A stretch of 64,000 nt of DNA from Brevibacillus brevis (GTDB taxonomy: Bacteria > Bacillota > Bacilli > Brevibacillales > Brevibacillaceae): positions 5,229,001 to 5,293,000 of the forward strand of contig NZ_LR134338.1 in the NCBI RefSeq assembly GCF_900637055.1, given 5' to 3'. Position 1 is the stretch's first letter, and each line of letters starts with the position of its first letter. The notes beneath the pieces are model-generated. The model did not search any database. It had not been told where the DNA came from and saw only the letters and a program-made list of their open reading frames with translations. Positions 1 to 8,141 of this stretch are shown here, one piece after another. The position numbers and the translations under genes are program-made.

Positions 1-185
1 TGGCTAGTAGGTATCTGGAGTTTGCCGTTATCCTGACAGGGATTTTGCTGTATAAAATCTTTTGGGGAGATCTTACACCGGGAGCTGTCGGAATTTTAAT
101 TGGGTTGATTATCGTTACGCTCATCCTTTTCATGAGAAAGCAGTACGCAAAACGCGAGGAACAAAAGAAGCAAGAAAACACCTAG
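1..185 (+). CDS. small membrane protein, 5' partial
   Basis: The reading frame is open from the window edge to a TAG at 183-185 and encodes the last 60 or so residues of a protein. Two hydrophobic segments are visible, separated by a short polar turn (FWGDLTPG). They are followed by a strongly basic, Lys/Gln/Glu-rich tail that ends in QENT. This pattern fits a small two-helix membrane protein with a cytoplasmic charged C-terminus. The start lies outside the window and the family is not recognised. Confidence 0.6.
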   Translation, partial: ASRYLEFAVILTGILLYKIFWGDLTPGAVGILIGLIIVTLILFMRKQYAKREEQKKQENT

Positions 186-256
186 AAAAAAAGCAGCTCG
201 ATCGCCACCGAAAACAGCCAGCAAGTATGCGGCTATGGGGCAATGGGCTGCTTTTT

Positions 257-961
257 CTACAAGATTGCGAGAAGCTGATCCAGTCGTTCAATGACAGCGA
301 GTGGCTGATGCTCGGAAGTAGGCTTTTTCCCTCGTGGATTGATCCAAACAGCTGAAAAGCCTGCGTCCATCGCCCCTGCTACATCTGCCTCCCACGTATC
401 TCCAACGAACAGCACCTGCTTGCTATCAACACCGAGTTTTTCGCGAACATGTTCATAAATGCGCAGATCAGGCTTATGATGTCCGATGATTTCGGAGAGA
501 AACACTCGCTCCTGCGGAAAATACGCAGACAATCCCAACCGCTCCAGCTTGATAAAAGCCATATCGACAGGACCATTGGTGACAATCCCGAGTGTATGCT
601 CTTCTGCCAATCTCGCAATGGTGGACTGAACAGTGGCATCTGGCTGGACTGCATCCATACATGCGGCCTGATAGGCGCGTTGAAAATCGTCGACCTGCTC
701 CACTTCAATCTGTCGGTTGCAATCAGCCATGGCTCGCTGAAAACGCAACCTTCTGTATTGCGTAAAATCGTAGCGTTTGGCAATCACATCGACCCACAAA
801 TCATCTCCGTGGCGCCGCAGAGCCTCAAGGAATTTCTCTTGGTCTAGTTCTGCTGTAAGTGCATGGGTCGCAATCGTCTGCTGCATCCCTTTCTCCCAGC
901 AAGCTGAAAAATCGAAGAGAGTGTCGTCGAGATCAAATAGGATTGTGGTAAATTTGGACAT
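257..961 (-). CDS. HAD-superfamily hydrolase, YjjG-type nucleotidase-like
   Basis: The 234-residue protein carries the HAD signatures in order: FDLDDT at 9-14 (nucleophile D10, acid/base D12), VTNG at 127-130, the HHKPD lysine near 163, and GDTWEAD at 187-193, whose acidic residues coordinate Mg2+. A helical cap lies between motifs I and II. Length and the GDTWEADV and GHHKPD motifs fit the YjjG/YfnB group, whose characterised members dephosphorylate noncanonical pyrimidine nucleotides. The substrate here is inferred. It is cytoplasmic, monocistronic and convergent with the partial gene to its left. Confidence 0.85.
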   Translation of the reverse strand: MSKFTTILFDLDDTLFDFSACWEKGMQQTIATHALTAELDQEKFLEALRRHGDDLWVDVIAKRYDFTQYRRLRFQRAMADCNRQIEVEQVDDFQRAYQAACMDAVQPDATVQSTIARLAEEHTLGIVTNGPVDMAFIKLERLGLSAYFPQERVFLSEIIGHHKPDLRIYEHVREKLGVDSKQVLFVGDTWEADVAGAMDAGFSAVWINPRGKKPTSEHQPLAVIERLDQLLAIL

Positions 962-1058
962 GGCTTAGTTGCTTCCCCTTCCTTTTTCTTGCTGTTTCAT
1001 TGTGCATATGACTCTGTCTTTTGTTATGATCATTGTAACGGAAAAAGGAGGTGGAAAC

Positions 1059-1439
1059 ATGTCTAACGAAAAACTGGATATTTTGATAGAAGGTGTGAAT
1101 GAGTTGCGTCTGGTTGTTCATGCTCTTATGGATCGGCAGGACGAATTGGATGCCAAGATGGACGCTTTGACTATGGAAGTTCACCAGTTAAAAGCCGACG
1201 TTGCCGAACTGAAGCAGGATGTTGCCGTGCTCAAACAGGATGTCGCCGAACTGAAGCAGGATGTTGCCGTACTCAAGCAGGATGTTGCCGTACTCAAGCA
1301 GGATGTCGCCATGTTGAAGCAAGATGTTGCTGAGTTAAAGGAAGGTCAAGATCGCCATGAGCGTATCTTGGAGACATTGGCGCTGCGTGCTCTTGAATGG
1401 AATAATTTCCGCCTCGACTTCATTCGCAAATCATCCTGA
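1059..1439 (+). CDS. coiled-coil protein built from 21-bp heptad repeats
   Basis: The ATG at 1059 is preceded by AGGAGGTGG, so the upstream in-frame start at 969 is unlikely. The product has 126 residues. The central part (about residues 47-94) is a nearly perfect series of DVAxLKQ heptads with Val and Leu at the a and d positions, which predicts a parallel coiled coil. It is flanked by another helical region (ELRLVVHALMDRQDELDAK) and a C-terminus ending in FIRKSS. There is no signal peptide or membrane segment. The function is unknown; it may be an oligomerising or scaffold protein. Confidence 0.8.
   Translation: MSNEKLDILIEGVNELRLVVHALMDRQDELDAKMDALTMEVHQLKADVAELKQDVAVLKQDVAELKQDVAVLKQDVAVLKQDVAMLKQDVAELKEGQDRHERILETLALRALEWNNFRLDFIRKSS
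1197..1340 (+). repeat. tandem 21-bp coding repeats (heptad units)
   Basis: Six full units of 21 bp and one partial unit run from 1197 to 1340, each encoding D-V-A-x-L-K-Q. Units differ mainly at GTT/GTC, at the x codon and at CTG/CTC/TTG/TTA, so they look like an expanded and then diverged array. Such arrays can change in copy number by slippage, which would lengthen or shorten the coiled coil by one heptad per unit. Confidence 0.9.
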
Positions 1440-1444
1440 AGCCT

Positions 1445-1855
1445 TTAGCTTTTAGGCAATTCCACAAGCAATGCCTCTTTCAACTCAGCTGGCAAAGAAA
1501 TAGATTGGCGTGTGTTCGCATCGATCATGACCATTGTCACATCGGCGTCCGCCACTAATACATCTGCAGTGTTGTACAGCTCCTGGCGGATGACGAAGCT
1601 TTTTTCACCCACCTTGACCACCGTAGTAATCGCTGTTACCTCTTCACGCATCTTCAACTCTTTGCGGTAGTTAATGTTAATATTGACCACTACCGGCATG
1701 ATGGCCCGTCGCCTCAATTCATCCAGCGTAAATCCTTGCTCCCATATCCACTCAAAACGCGCCCACTCCATGTACTCTAAATACTTGGCATTGTTCACAT
1801 GTCCGATTACGTCAATATCAGTAGAACGCACAGTTAGATGATAGCGATGAGCCAT
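1445..1855 (-). CDS. acyl-CoA thioesterase, 4HBT hotdog family (YbgC/FadM-like)
   Basis: The 136-residue single hotdog-fold protein has the D-x-x-G-H-V-N-N-x-x-Y motif (DIDVIGHVNNAKYLEY) typical of 4-hydroxybenzoyl-CoA/YbgC-type thioesterases, where the Asp is catalytic. The ATG at 1855 was chosen because AAGGAG lies 8 nt upstream; an in-frame GTG at 1864 overlaps that site. The known family hydrolyses acyl-CoA thioesters in the cytoplasm. The actual acyl chain cannot be read from the sequence. The gene is divergent from the dinB-like gene at 1996. Confidence 0.85.
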   Translation of the reverse strand: MAHRYHLTVRSTDIDVIGHVNNAKYLEYMEWARFEWIWEQGFTLDELRRRAIMPVVVNININYRKELKMREEVTAITTVVKVGEKSFVIRQELYNTADVLVADADVTMVMIDANTRQSISLPAELKEALLVELPKS

Positions 1856-1995
1856 CGTTCTCACTCCTTGTTTTTCTTCAGTATAACGAATTCAGACAGC
1901 TGAGTGAACATTCATTCAAAATTTTCCGAATGATCATGCTGTTCTTTCCTGATCTTTTTCCTATAATAAAAAGAAACACCAGAAAGGAAGATTGG

Positions 1996-2451
1996 ATGTT
2001 CGAACAAGAACTATTGCCGACCTTGCAAACAGCTCGCTCCCGGTATCAGGATGCACTCGTCCATTTGGAAGAAGCCGAGCTTGGCTGGAAGCTGGCTCCG
2101 GGCTCCAATTCCATCGGATTTTTGATTCATCACATCGCGGAAGTCGAATATCGATTCTGTATGATGTTTTTCGGCAGAGCAATACCGTCCGAAATCACCC
2201 TCACGACAATTGGGCCTGTAAAGGATGAAGGAAACTTTACCGACTTGTCTGCCTTGCTTGCCTTCAAAGATGCTGCCTACCATCACTTGCTGGATTCTCT
2301 GGCTGCCCTGCCTAAAGACGCGTGGGACATCCCCTGTGAAGCACCGATCGCCACGCTGACTCCCCGTCAGGCACTTGGTCGACTGATCTATCATATGGGC
2401 TACCACGGCGGGCAGATTGGACTAATCCGAAAGTACGGAGGACCTCAATGA
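1996..2451 (+). CDS. DinB/YfiT-like putative metal-dependent enzyme
   Basis: This 151-residue four-helix-bundle protein of the DinB family has the expected metal-binding histidines in HHIAEVEYRF and in the C-terminal YHMGYHGGQIGLIR motif. ATG 1996 follows AGAAAGGAAGATTGG, which is a good ribosome-binding site; an upstream in-frame ATG has none. A TATAAT at 1962-1967 may be the -10 box. DinB-fold proteins include thiol-dependent S-transferases such as BstA/BshB-type enzymes, but the substrate is unknown here. Its stop overlaps the start of the next gene (ATGA). Confidence 0.85.
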   Translation: MFEQELLPTLQTARSRYQDALVHLEEAELGWKLAPGSNSIGFLIHHIAEVEYRFCMMFFGRAIPSEITLTTIGPVKDEGNFTDLSALLAFKDAAYHHLLDSLAALPKDAWDIPCEAPIATLTPRQALGRLIYHMGYHGGQIGLIRKYGGPQ

Positions 2452-2966
2452 GTCTCATTCTGACAGGTGAGCGGCTCATTATTCGCGAATTGCTGCGCGA
2501 GGACTTGCCCGACTTACTCGCCACCTACAACAGTAATCCAGAGTACAATCAGCTTCGCAACGGCACGAGCACAGTAAGTCTTACTGAACTGGAAGCCGAA
2601 TATGACGCCACCATCGGAATTCCTTTTGGGCATTGGTTCGCCATTACTCGAGAAGGTACGATCATTGGAGTCATCCATATCATCCTCTCCAGTGAAAAGG
2701 ATCCAAAAAGCTGGATTAGTCTCTTGCTTCTGCATGCCGATTATCAGCAGCAGGGCTTTGGAAGAGAGGCAGTGGCAGTCATTGAAGCTTACTGCATCCA
2801 ACATGGCAGTCAGCATGTTCATCACGGTGTCATTGCGCATAATGAACCCGCTCTTCTTTTCTGGGGGCGGCTTGGCTATGAGCAGTACCGTCAGGTGGAG
2901 GCACCAGTCGGTCGTCTGACACAACCGGTGCTGCTGCTAGCCAAGTGGCTACCCCCTACTAATTAA
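2448..2966 (+). CDS. GNAT-family N-acetyltransferase
   Basis: The 172-residue protein starts GERLIIRELLREDLPDLL, as in RimJ/RimL-like GNAT enzymes, and has the acetyl-CoA-binding motif QQQGFGREAVAVI at about 103-115. A C-terminal FWGRLGYEQYR segment supplies the end of the fold. It is translationally coupled to the DinB-like gene through a 4-nt overlap, so the two probably form one operon. The acceptor substrate is not predictable. Confidence 0.88.
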   Translation: MSLILTGERLIIRELLREDLPDLLATYNSNPEYNQLRNGTSTVSLTELEAEYDATIGIPFGHWFAITREGTIIGVIHIILSSEKDPKSWISLLLLHADYQQQGFGREAVAVIEAYCIQHGSQHVHHGVIAHNEPALLFWGRLGYEQYRQVEAPVGRLTQPVLLLAKWLPPTN

Positions 2967-2981
2967 GGAGGTGAGAAATAC

Positions 2982-3026
2982 ATGAACCGTCTTTTTGAAA
3001 ATGATGTGCCCACCCTCCTCTCCTAG
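2982..3026 (+). CDS. 14-residue leader peptide upstream of EamA transporter
   Basis: A perfect ribosome-binding site (AAGGAGGTGAG, from 2965) is followed by an ATG at 2982 and a 14-codon frame, MNRLFENDVPTLLS, ending in TAG at 3024. It is too small for a normal protein and sits in the leader of the transporter gene that starts at 3112. A hairpin that would mask the transporter's ribosome-binding site follows (3049-3105). This arrangement resembles translational attenuators of resistance genes. Its role is inferred from layout only. Confidence 0.5.
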   Translation: MNRLFENDVPTLLS

Positions 3027-3048
3027 TCGGTGAGGAAGCGGTTTTCTT

Positions 3049-3105
3049 ACTGCCTCCCGGCTACGGAATAACGCTCGAATGATTGATTCATGATTCCGGG
3101 AGGGA
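3049..3105 (+). promoter_or_regulatory. hairpin masking the EamA ribosome-binding site
   Basis: CCTCCCGG at about 3051-3058 can pair with CCGGGAGG just upstream of the ATG at 3112. This would bury the GGGAGGG Shine-Dalgarno sequence in an 8-bp GC-rich stem. An alternative partner for the CCTC arm is GTGAGG just after the leader ORF stop. The loop contains a second weak palindrome (AATGATTGATTCAT). This gives two plausible alternative folds that leader translation could switch. Confidence 0.5.
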
Positions 3106-3111
3106 CTTGTT

Positions 3112-4050
3112 ATGTCACAATCACAATGGAAGCAAATGTTTTTAGGTGCTGTCTGCCTGACTCTCGCCGCAGCGATCTGGGGCGGTGTTTATGTCGTCAG
3201 CAAGGTCGTGTTGGAAGTGATTCCACCGTTTACGCTATTGATTTTGCGCTTTTGCATTGCTCTCGTCGTGTTGGGAGCATTTACCGTTGCTCGTAAGGAG
3301 CGTGTCGCGAAAAAAGATTATCCTCTGCTGATGGCCATCGCCTTCGTCGGGGTCACAATCTCAATCGCTGCGCAATTTCTTGGTACCAAGCTGTCTACTG
3401 CCCACATGGGTGCATTGATTACCTCCGCATCTCCTGCCTTTATTGCCATTTTTGCGGTCTGGCTATTAAAGGAGCGCATCCATCTGAAGCAGGCAGCGGG
3501 TATTTTGTTAGCGACGATTGGTGTCATCATCGTCATCGGTGTTCCAGATCAAGCTGACGCCCAGTCTTCCCTGGCAGGCAACCTGATTTTGTTCGTAGCA
3601 GCGATTAGCTGGGGATTGTATACCGTTCTCAGCAAAAAAGCAACGCAGCGCTATTCGTCTCTGCTCGTCACTACCTACGTAGCATTGTTTGGCATTATCT
3701 TTACGAGTCCGCTCATGTTCTGGGAGCTGTCTGTCACGCCTGTCTCCTGGCAATTTGGTTGGGACATCTGGGCAGGCGTCCTCTATATCGGGATGATTTC
3801 TACCGCAGGTGCTTTTTATTTGTGGAATAAAGGCTTCGAGCTGATGCCCGCAGGGAGTGGGGCCGGGTTCTTTTTTGTTCAGCCCATAGTCGGTGCATTT
3901 TTAGGCTGGCTGTTGCTACATGAGCATTTGAGTGTCGGCTTTTTCGCAGGCGGTGCATTTATTTTCCTCGGTGTCGCCTTGTCCACTCTGCGTACACGTG
4001 AATCGACGGAGGAACATCCTCTACCCCATTACAACGAGAAGCAAGGCTAA
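3112..4050 (+). CDS. EamA/DMT-superfamily transporter
   Basis: The 312-residue protein has ten predicted membrane helices in two EamA repeats. The first begins LAAAIWGGVYVVSKVVLE, and the second begins ILFVAAISWGLYTVLSKKA. The C-terminus is short and charged (RTRESTEEHPLPHYNEKQG). Known relatives export amino acids, nucleosides or drugs across the cytoplasmic membrane; the substrate is not visible here. The leader peptide and masked ribosome-binding site suggest inducible translation. A strong terminator follows at 4073. Confidence 0.9.
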   Translation: MSQSQWKQMFLGAVCLTLAAAIWGGVYVVSKVVLEVIPPFTLLILRFCIALVVLGAFTVARKERVAKKDYPLLMAIAFVGVTISIAAQFLGTKLSTAHMGALITSASPAFIAIFAVWLLKERIHLKQAAGILLATIGVIIVIGVPDQADAQSSLAGNLILFVAAISWGLYTVLSKKATQRYSSLLVTTYVALFGIIFTSPLMFWELSVTPVSWQFGWDIWAGVLYIGMISTAGAFYLWNKGFELMPAGSGAGFFFVQPIVGAFLGWLLLHEHLSVGFFAGGAFIFLGVALSTLRTRESTEEHPLPHYNEKQG

Positions 4051-4072
4051 AAATTATGTATGCTTACATGCT

Positions 4073-4112
4073 ACGAGGACTTTCCCATTCATTGGGAAGC
4101 CCTCGTTTTTTT
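4073..4112 (+). terminator. intrinsic terminator after EamA gene
   Basis: The stem ACGAGG-CTTTCCCA pairs with TTGGGAA-CCTCGT and is followed by seven T residues. It lies 22 nt after the transporter stop and directly before the convergent S66 peptidase gene. Confidence 0.85.
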
Positions 4113-4116
4113 ATAC

Positions 4117-5136
4117 TTATGGACGAAAATATTGGCGGACGCTTCCTTTTCCAAAAGACAGCTCCACTTCAGCAAACGCTCCATTAATAAACGTGATCTG
4201 TGGCGGCATATGCCCACAATCTACATCGTATAGGACAGGGACTTGCAGCTCAGCAGCCAGCTCCTGATAGACGTCTTCCACGGTATAGCCCTCGACCGCC
4301 TGATTCGCTGGACTGCGACCAAACATGATCCCCGCGCAATGATCGAACCATCCGGCCAGCTTCATTTGTACCAATGACCTGCGCAGATCAGTCGCAGAAA
4401 GCTCACAGTTTTCCAAATACCAGATGATCGCCTCATTCCCGATCTGTTCTTTTTGAAATGTTTGCACATCCCCATACGGTGTTCCGATCACATGCCGAAT
4501 GATATCGATACAGCCGCCAAGTAGCCGTCCCTGCATATTTACGTGGGGTGTAGTCTGTGTGGTTTTCCATACAGTCGGTTCCGTCAGGTGAAAGATATGC
4601 GGCGAAGGATTCGCATGCTGCCATTCCTTTTGATACATCGGGGAAGAGTACTGCAAGACCGACTCGCCCCTTTGCGTTGACAGAACCGTTTCCCACATGG
4701 CCGTCGTCTCATCCATATCTGCTCCGCGCAAATCTACCAGATTCGTCCCATGGGCCGTAGCCATCCCTGTTTTTAATGTAATCGCGAGCAACAGCACACT
4801 CACATCTGAATAGCCTAACACCCATTTTGGTTGCATGGCATGAAAATCAAGCTTGTCTAAAATCTCAATCAGCAGCTCGCCACCCCAGGGAGGGATGATG
4901 ATATCGACGTTCTCATCTTGCATCAGGGAGTTGAATTCGGTTGCGCGGTTTGTGGCGGGAGCTGACTTGGCTTTTTCCTGTGTCCAGACAGTATCTTTGC
5001 AAACGATGGAATATCCCCTGCTCTCCATACGACTGCATGCCAGCCTGATTAGTTCATGCAAATACTCGGGTACACCTGATGATGGCGCAGTTACACCGAT
5101 AGTAGCGCCCTTTTTCAACGTTGGATATGTGATCAT
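4117..5136 (-). CDS. S66-family peptidase (LD-carboxypeptidase/MccF-like)
   Basis: The 339-residue cytoplasmic serine peptidase has Ser110 in GYSDVS as nucleophile, an acidic partner in LENCELS at about 241-247, and His309 in DCGHMPPQ, matching the Ser-Glu-His triad of S66 enzymes. The opening KKGATIGVTAPSSG is characteristic. The family splits murein tetrapeptides (LdcA) or detoxifies microcin C-type aminoacyl nucleotides (MccF). The length and C-terminal region look more MccF-like, but this is inference. It is monocistronic and converges on the EamA gene. Confidence 0.87.
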   Translation of the reverse strand: MITYPTLKKGATIGVTAPSSGVPEYLHELIRLACSRMESRGYSIVCKDTVWTQEKAKSAPATNRATEFNSLMQDENVDIIIPPWGGELLIEILDKLDFHAMQPKWVLGYSDVSVLLLAITLKTGMATAHGTNLVDLRGADMDETTAMWETVLSTQRGESVLQYSSPMYQKEWQHANPSPHIFHLTEPTVWKTTQTTPHVNMQGRLLGGCIDIIRHVIGTPYGDVQTFQKEQIGNEAIIWYLENCELSATDLRRSLVQMKLAGWFDHCAGIMFGRSPANQAVEGYTVEDVYQELAAELQVPVLYDVDCGHMPPQITFINGAFAEVELSFGKGSVRQYFRP

Positions 5137-5188
5137 GCTTCTCCCTCCCGATATGTATGATTTTGGATAATGATACCATGAAATAGAA

Positions 5189-5214
5189 CAAAAAAAAGAC
5201 GGCCTATAGCCGTC
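5189..5214 (-). terminator. intrinsic terminator after lipoprotein gene
   Basis: Read on the minus strand, GACGGC-TATAG-GCCGTC is followed by a T run. It lies downstream of the Ser/Thr-rich lipoprotein gene. Confidence 0.8.
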
Positions 5215-5281
5215 ATCAAGGTATATAAAACGGGAGGGAAGTAGAGGAGTTCAAACGAACGTGTTTCCAGTTCGTGAATGA

Positions 5282-5653
5282 TTACTTCTTGCTGGCGTCA
5301 GTCGTTGTAGACTGTTCAGTGGAACCGCTGCTTTCGGTTCCCGCAGCACCAGGCGATCCAGTGCTGGTACCTGCATTAGAATTGGCATCTGTCGCAGGTG
5401 CTTCCGTAGACGATCCTGTGCCCGTCGATGCATCAGAGCTGTCCGTAGAAGCGTCCGTTGTAGACTGATCTTGCGAAACCGAGCTATCGGTCGATTGTCC
5501 GCTATCAGAAGTGGAGGACCCCGGTGCGGTTTCGCTTGTCGTGCCCTCTGGTTGTGTAGCCGGTTCAGGTGTACCTGTTGTGTCAGAGCAGGCAACCAAG
5601 CTGCCAGACAGGAGTAATGCGACAGTGGCAATGGAGAACCATTTTTTGTTCAT
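5282..5653 (-). CDS. Ser/Thr-rich low-complexity lipoprotein
   Basis: The 123-residue protein begins with a lipoprotein signal (MNKKWFSIATVALLLSGS then LVAC, with the lipid-modified Cys near 22). The remainder is almost entirely Ser, Thr, Gly, Asp, Ala and Gln. This indicates a disordered, surface-exposed chain anchored to the outer face of the membrane, possibly a linker or a glycosylated stalk. The ATG at 5653 has AAGGGG 7 nt upstream; another ATG at 5659 is too close. It follows the two-component genes on the same strand. No enzymatic domain is seen. Confidence 0.8.
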   Translation of the reverse strand: MNKKWFSIATVALLLSGSLVACSDTTGTPEPATQPEGTTSETAPGSSTSDSGQSTDSSVSQDQSTTDASTDSSDASTGTGSSTEAPATDANSNAGTSTGSPGAAGTESSGSTEQSTTTDASKK

Positions 5654-5812
5654 GTTCATTCCCCTTTCTTTCATTCCTTGGCTTCGTGACCTTCTCGCTG
5701 TCACACCTATATCGTAACGGGCAAAGATAACCATTCTGTAAGGAAAGTGGGAAAAAACGATGATCAAAATATGAAAAAAGTATGACCATGATCATTTTGA
5801 TCGGATCATGAT

Positions 5813-7249
5813 TTAGTTCTCCGGCTTAATCCTCGGAAGCCATATCGTAAAAGTGCTGCCCTTCCCAGGCGTGCTCTCTACTCTGTATTTGCCATCGTGC
5901 AGCTCTACCAGCTCTTTTACAATGGCGAGTCCAAGCCCTGTCCCTTTATTGTTCTTGGAACGTCCCCGATCCACTTTGAAAAAACGTTCCCAGATGCGGT
6001 CCAGGTCATCTGCTGCAATCCCCATCCCTGTATCGATCACTTGAATCTGTACGTATTCCTCTTCCAGCGAAGCACGCATGCGAATTTCACCTGTAGCCGT
6101 AAACTTGAGTGCATTCTTCACCAGATTTTTCAGAATTTGCGCGATCCTGTCCTTGTCGGCATAAATTCTTGGCAGCTCGTCCTCTACCTCTACTCCCATG
6201 CGAAGCCCTTTTTCCTCTGCTTCTTGATGGAAGGAAAAAGCAACCCGATTCATGACATCTGCCACATCGACGGGGAACTTGGCCAGATTTACTTCGTTGT
6301 TCTCCAGCTTCATCAAGTCCATTAGGTCATCCACCAAGCGATTCACTTGCATCGTTTCGGTATACATCACAGCGTAATACTTTTGTCGCGCCTCTTCTTC
6401 CTCTACCAAGCCGTCTTGCAACGCCTCGAGAAAACCTTGGATCGCGGTAAGAGGTGTACGCAATTCATGGGAGACATTCGCCAAAAAATCATTGCGCACT
6501 TGCTCCAGATGATGACGCTCCTGCTCTACCTTCTCCAGCTTCTGTGCCATCGTATTGATCGTTTGCGCCAAGTCGCTGATCTCGTCAGACGTATCGACCT
6601 GGACGCGCTCTGCATAATTCCCGCGACCAATTTCAGCCGCTGTTCTCTCAATGGTTCGCAATGGGCGGGAGATTGACCATGACAAATACGAAACCATGAT
6701 CGTAGAAAGAAGAACCCCAAACAAGGTCGCCCACAAAATCGACTCACGCATTTGACCAAAGGTTTTCTCAATTCCTTCAATCGGCGCATGCAAAATAATT
6801 CCGCCATAGACGTTTTCGCCCTCGCCCCACGGGACGGAGACTGACAACATCGGGTCATCCAGACCTTCGATTTGCAGCTCGGTTACCGCGCTTTTTCCGT
6901 TCAGCACGTTATCCGCGATAGAAACTGCCACAGACTTGCCTGTAAGCATCTCATCCTTCATCGAAGTCGCGACAATTTTTCCTTCCGTATCAAATAACCA
7001 GATGCGGGTATCAAATGACTCGTCCAGCATCGCCAGCTTGTCCAAGAGCCGTTTGTTTACGTCATCGCTGTTATGGATTGCGGCATTCACTTTTTTCGCC
7101 ATCCGTAAAAGCTCTTCTTCTTTGGCGTTGTAGATGTACTCTCTCGTAAAAAAGGAGAGAACGATACCCGTAATCCCCAGCCCCACCAAAACGGTAGCCA
7201 AAAAGCTGACCAGCAGTCTGCGGTAGATACTTTTCGACAAGCCTAGCAT
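5813..7249 (-). CDS. membrane sensor histidine kinase (HAMP-HisKA-HATPase)
   Basis: The 478-residue kinase has a membrane helix at about 12-34, an extracytoplasmic sensor of roughly 135 residues (single Cache/PAS-like, RIWLFDTEGKIVATS), and a second helix near 170-190. HAMP follows to about 242, then the phospho-acceptor His261 in VSHELRTPLTAIQGF and the N, G1 and G2 ATP-binding boxes (NLVKNALKF, DTGMGI, GTGLGL). It resembles PhoR/ResE/WalK-type kinases. Its start shares one base with the regulator stop (TGATG), so the pair is translationally coupled. The stimulus is unknown. Confidence 0.92.
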   Translation of the reverse strand: MLGLSKSIYRRLLVSFLATVLVGLGITGIVLSFFTREYIYNAKEEELLRMAKKVNAAIHNSDDVNKRLLDKLAMLDESFDTRIWLFDTEGKIVATSMKDEMLTGKSVAVSIADNVLNGKSAVTELQIEGLDDPMLSVSVPWGEGENVYGGIILHAPIEGIEKTFGQMRESILWATLFGVLLSTIMVSYLSWSISRPLRTIERTAAEIGRGNYAERVQVDTSDEISDLAQTINTMAQKLEKVEQERHHLEQVRNDFLANVSHELRTPLTAIQGFLEALQDGLVEEEEARQKYYAVMYTETMQVNRLVDDLMDLMKLENNEVNLAKFPVDVADVMNRVAFSFHQEAEEKGLRMGVEVEDELPRIYADKDRIAQILKNLVKNALKFTATGEIRMRASLEEEYVQIQVIDTGMGIAADDLDRIWERFFKVDRGRSKNNKGTGLGLAIVKELVELHDGKYRVESTPGKGSTFTIWLPRIKPEN

Positions 7250-7947
7250 CAGTTATCCACCCCAAACTTGTAGCCGATCCCCCAAACTGTTTGAATGCAC
7301 TCATAAGGGAGCTTGTCTAAACGCTGTCTGATCTTTTTAATATGAACATCGATCGTTCGAACATCACCAAAATAATCAAAGCCCCACACTTGTTCCAGCA
7401 ATTGCTCCCGCGACCATACACTTCCCGGCGATTTGACGAGTTGAACAAGCAAGTCAAACTCCTTCGGGCGAAAGCTCACTTTTTCCCCGGCAACGATCAC
7501 TTCCCGTTTATCCAGATCGATCGTCAATTGATCAAAAACAAAGGTACGGAGCACTGCTTCATCTTCCACTTTTGGCTTTGGCTGCAGTCTGCGCATAATC
7601 GCGCGGATACGAGCAACGATCTCGCGTGGACTAAACGGCTTCGTCACGTAATCATCCGCTCCGAGCTCCAACCCGAGAACACGGTCAAACTCCTCATCCT
7701 TTGCCGTCAGCATAATAATCGGCGTATCCCACTTCTTGCGGATTTCCCGGCATGCTTCAAAGCCGTCCACCTGCGGCATCATGACATCGAGAATGACCAC
7801 ATCCGGCTGTTCCTTTTCCATCATCTCAAGAGCTTCTCGTCCATCTGCTGCTGCGATGAGCTCGATTTGTTGTTTTTCAAAATAAAGGCGAATAATTTCG
7901 CGTACGTTTGGATCGTCATCGGCAACCAAGACTTTCATCGTGGACAT
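7249..7947 (-). CDS. OmpR-family response regulator
   Basis: The 232-residue regulator has a receiver domain with acidic pocket DDD at 10-12, phospho-acceptor D54 in VILDVMMP and the conserved lysine in DYVTKPF. It is followed by a winged-helix DNA-binding domain (FRPKEFDLLVQLV to TVWGIGYKF). ATG 7947 follows GGGAGG at a 9-nt distance; upstream in-frame starts lack one. It is the first gene of a two-gene operon with the histidine kinase. Targets cannot be deduced, although the adjacent lipoprotein gene is a candidate. Confidence 0.92.
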   Translation of the reverse strand: MSTMKVLVADDDPNVREIIRLYFEKQQIELIAAADGREALEMMEKEQPDVVILDVMMPQVDGFEACREIRKKWDTPIIMLTAKDEEFDRVLGLELGADDYVTKPFSPREIVARIRAIMRRLQPKPKVEDEAVLRTFVFDQLTIDLDKREVIVAGEKVSFRPKEFDLLVQLVKSPGSVWSREQLLEQVWGFDYFGDVRTIDVHIKKIRQRLDKLPYECIQTVWGIGYKFGVDN

Positions 7948-8101
7948 AGCCAATAACCTCCCTTCTTTCAAAACGACATAAAAGGTAGCATGCCGTTCAG
8001 ACAATTTACGTTTTTCCATGGTAACACAGTTCACCCGTGTTGTGGACGGATAGAAGTCCTATCCAGCTGGTAAAAGCAGGACAAAATGGTTTGCGACAAT
8101 G

Positions 8102-8132
8102 AAAAAAGCGAGTGGACCCACAGCCCACTCGC
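8102..8132 (-). terminator. intrinsic terminator after brnQ
   Basis: On the minus strand GCGAGTGG pairs with CCACTCGC across a 9-nt loop and is followed by TTTTTTC. It ends the brnQ transcript before the regulator operon. Confidence 0.85.
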
Positions 8133-8141
8133 ACTTATTTT

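Noticed and set aside
1197..1340. Regular repeats resembling a CRISPR array
   Set aside because: The units are contiguous 21-bp coding repeats without spacers and lie in frame inside a coiled-coil gene.
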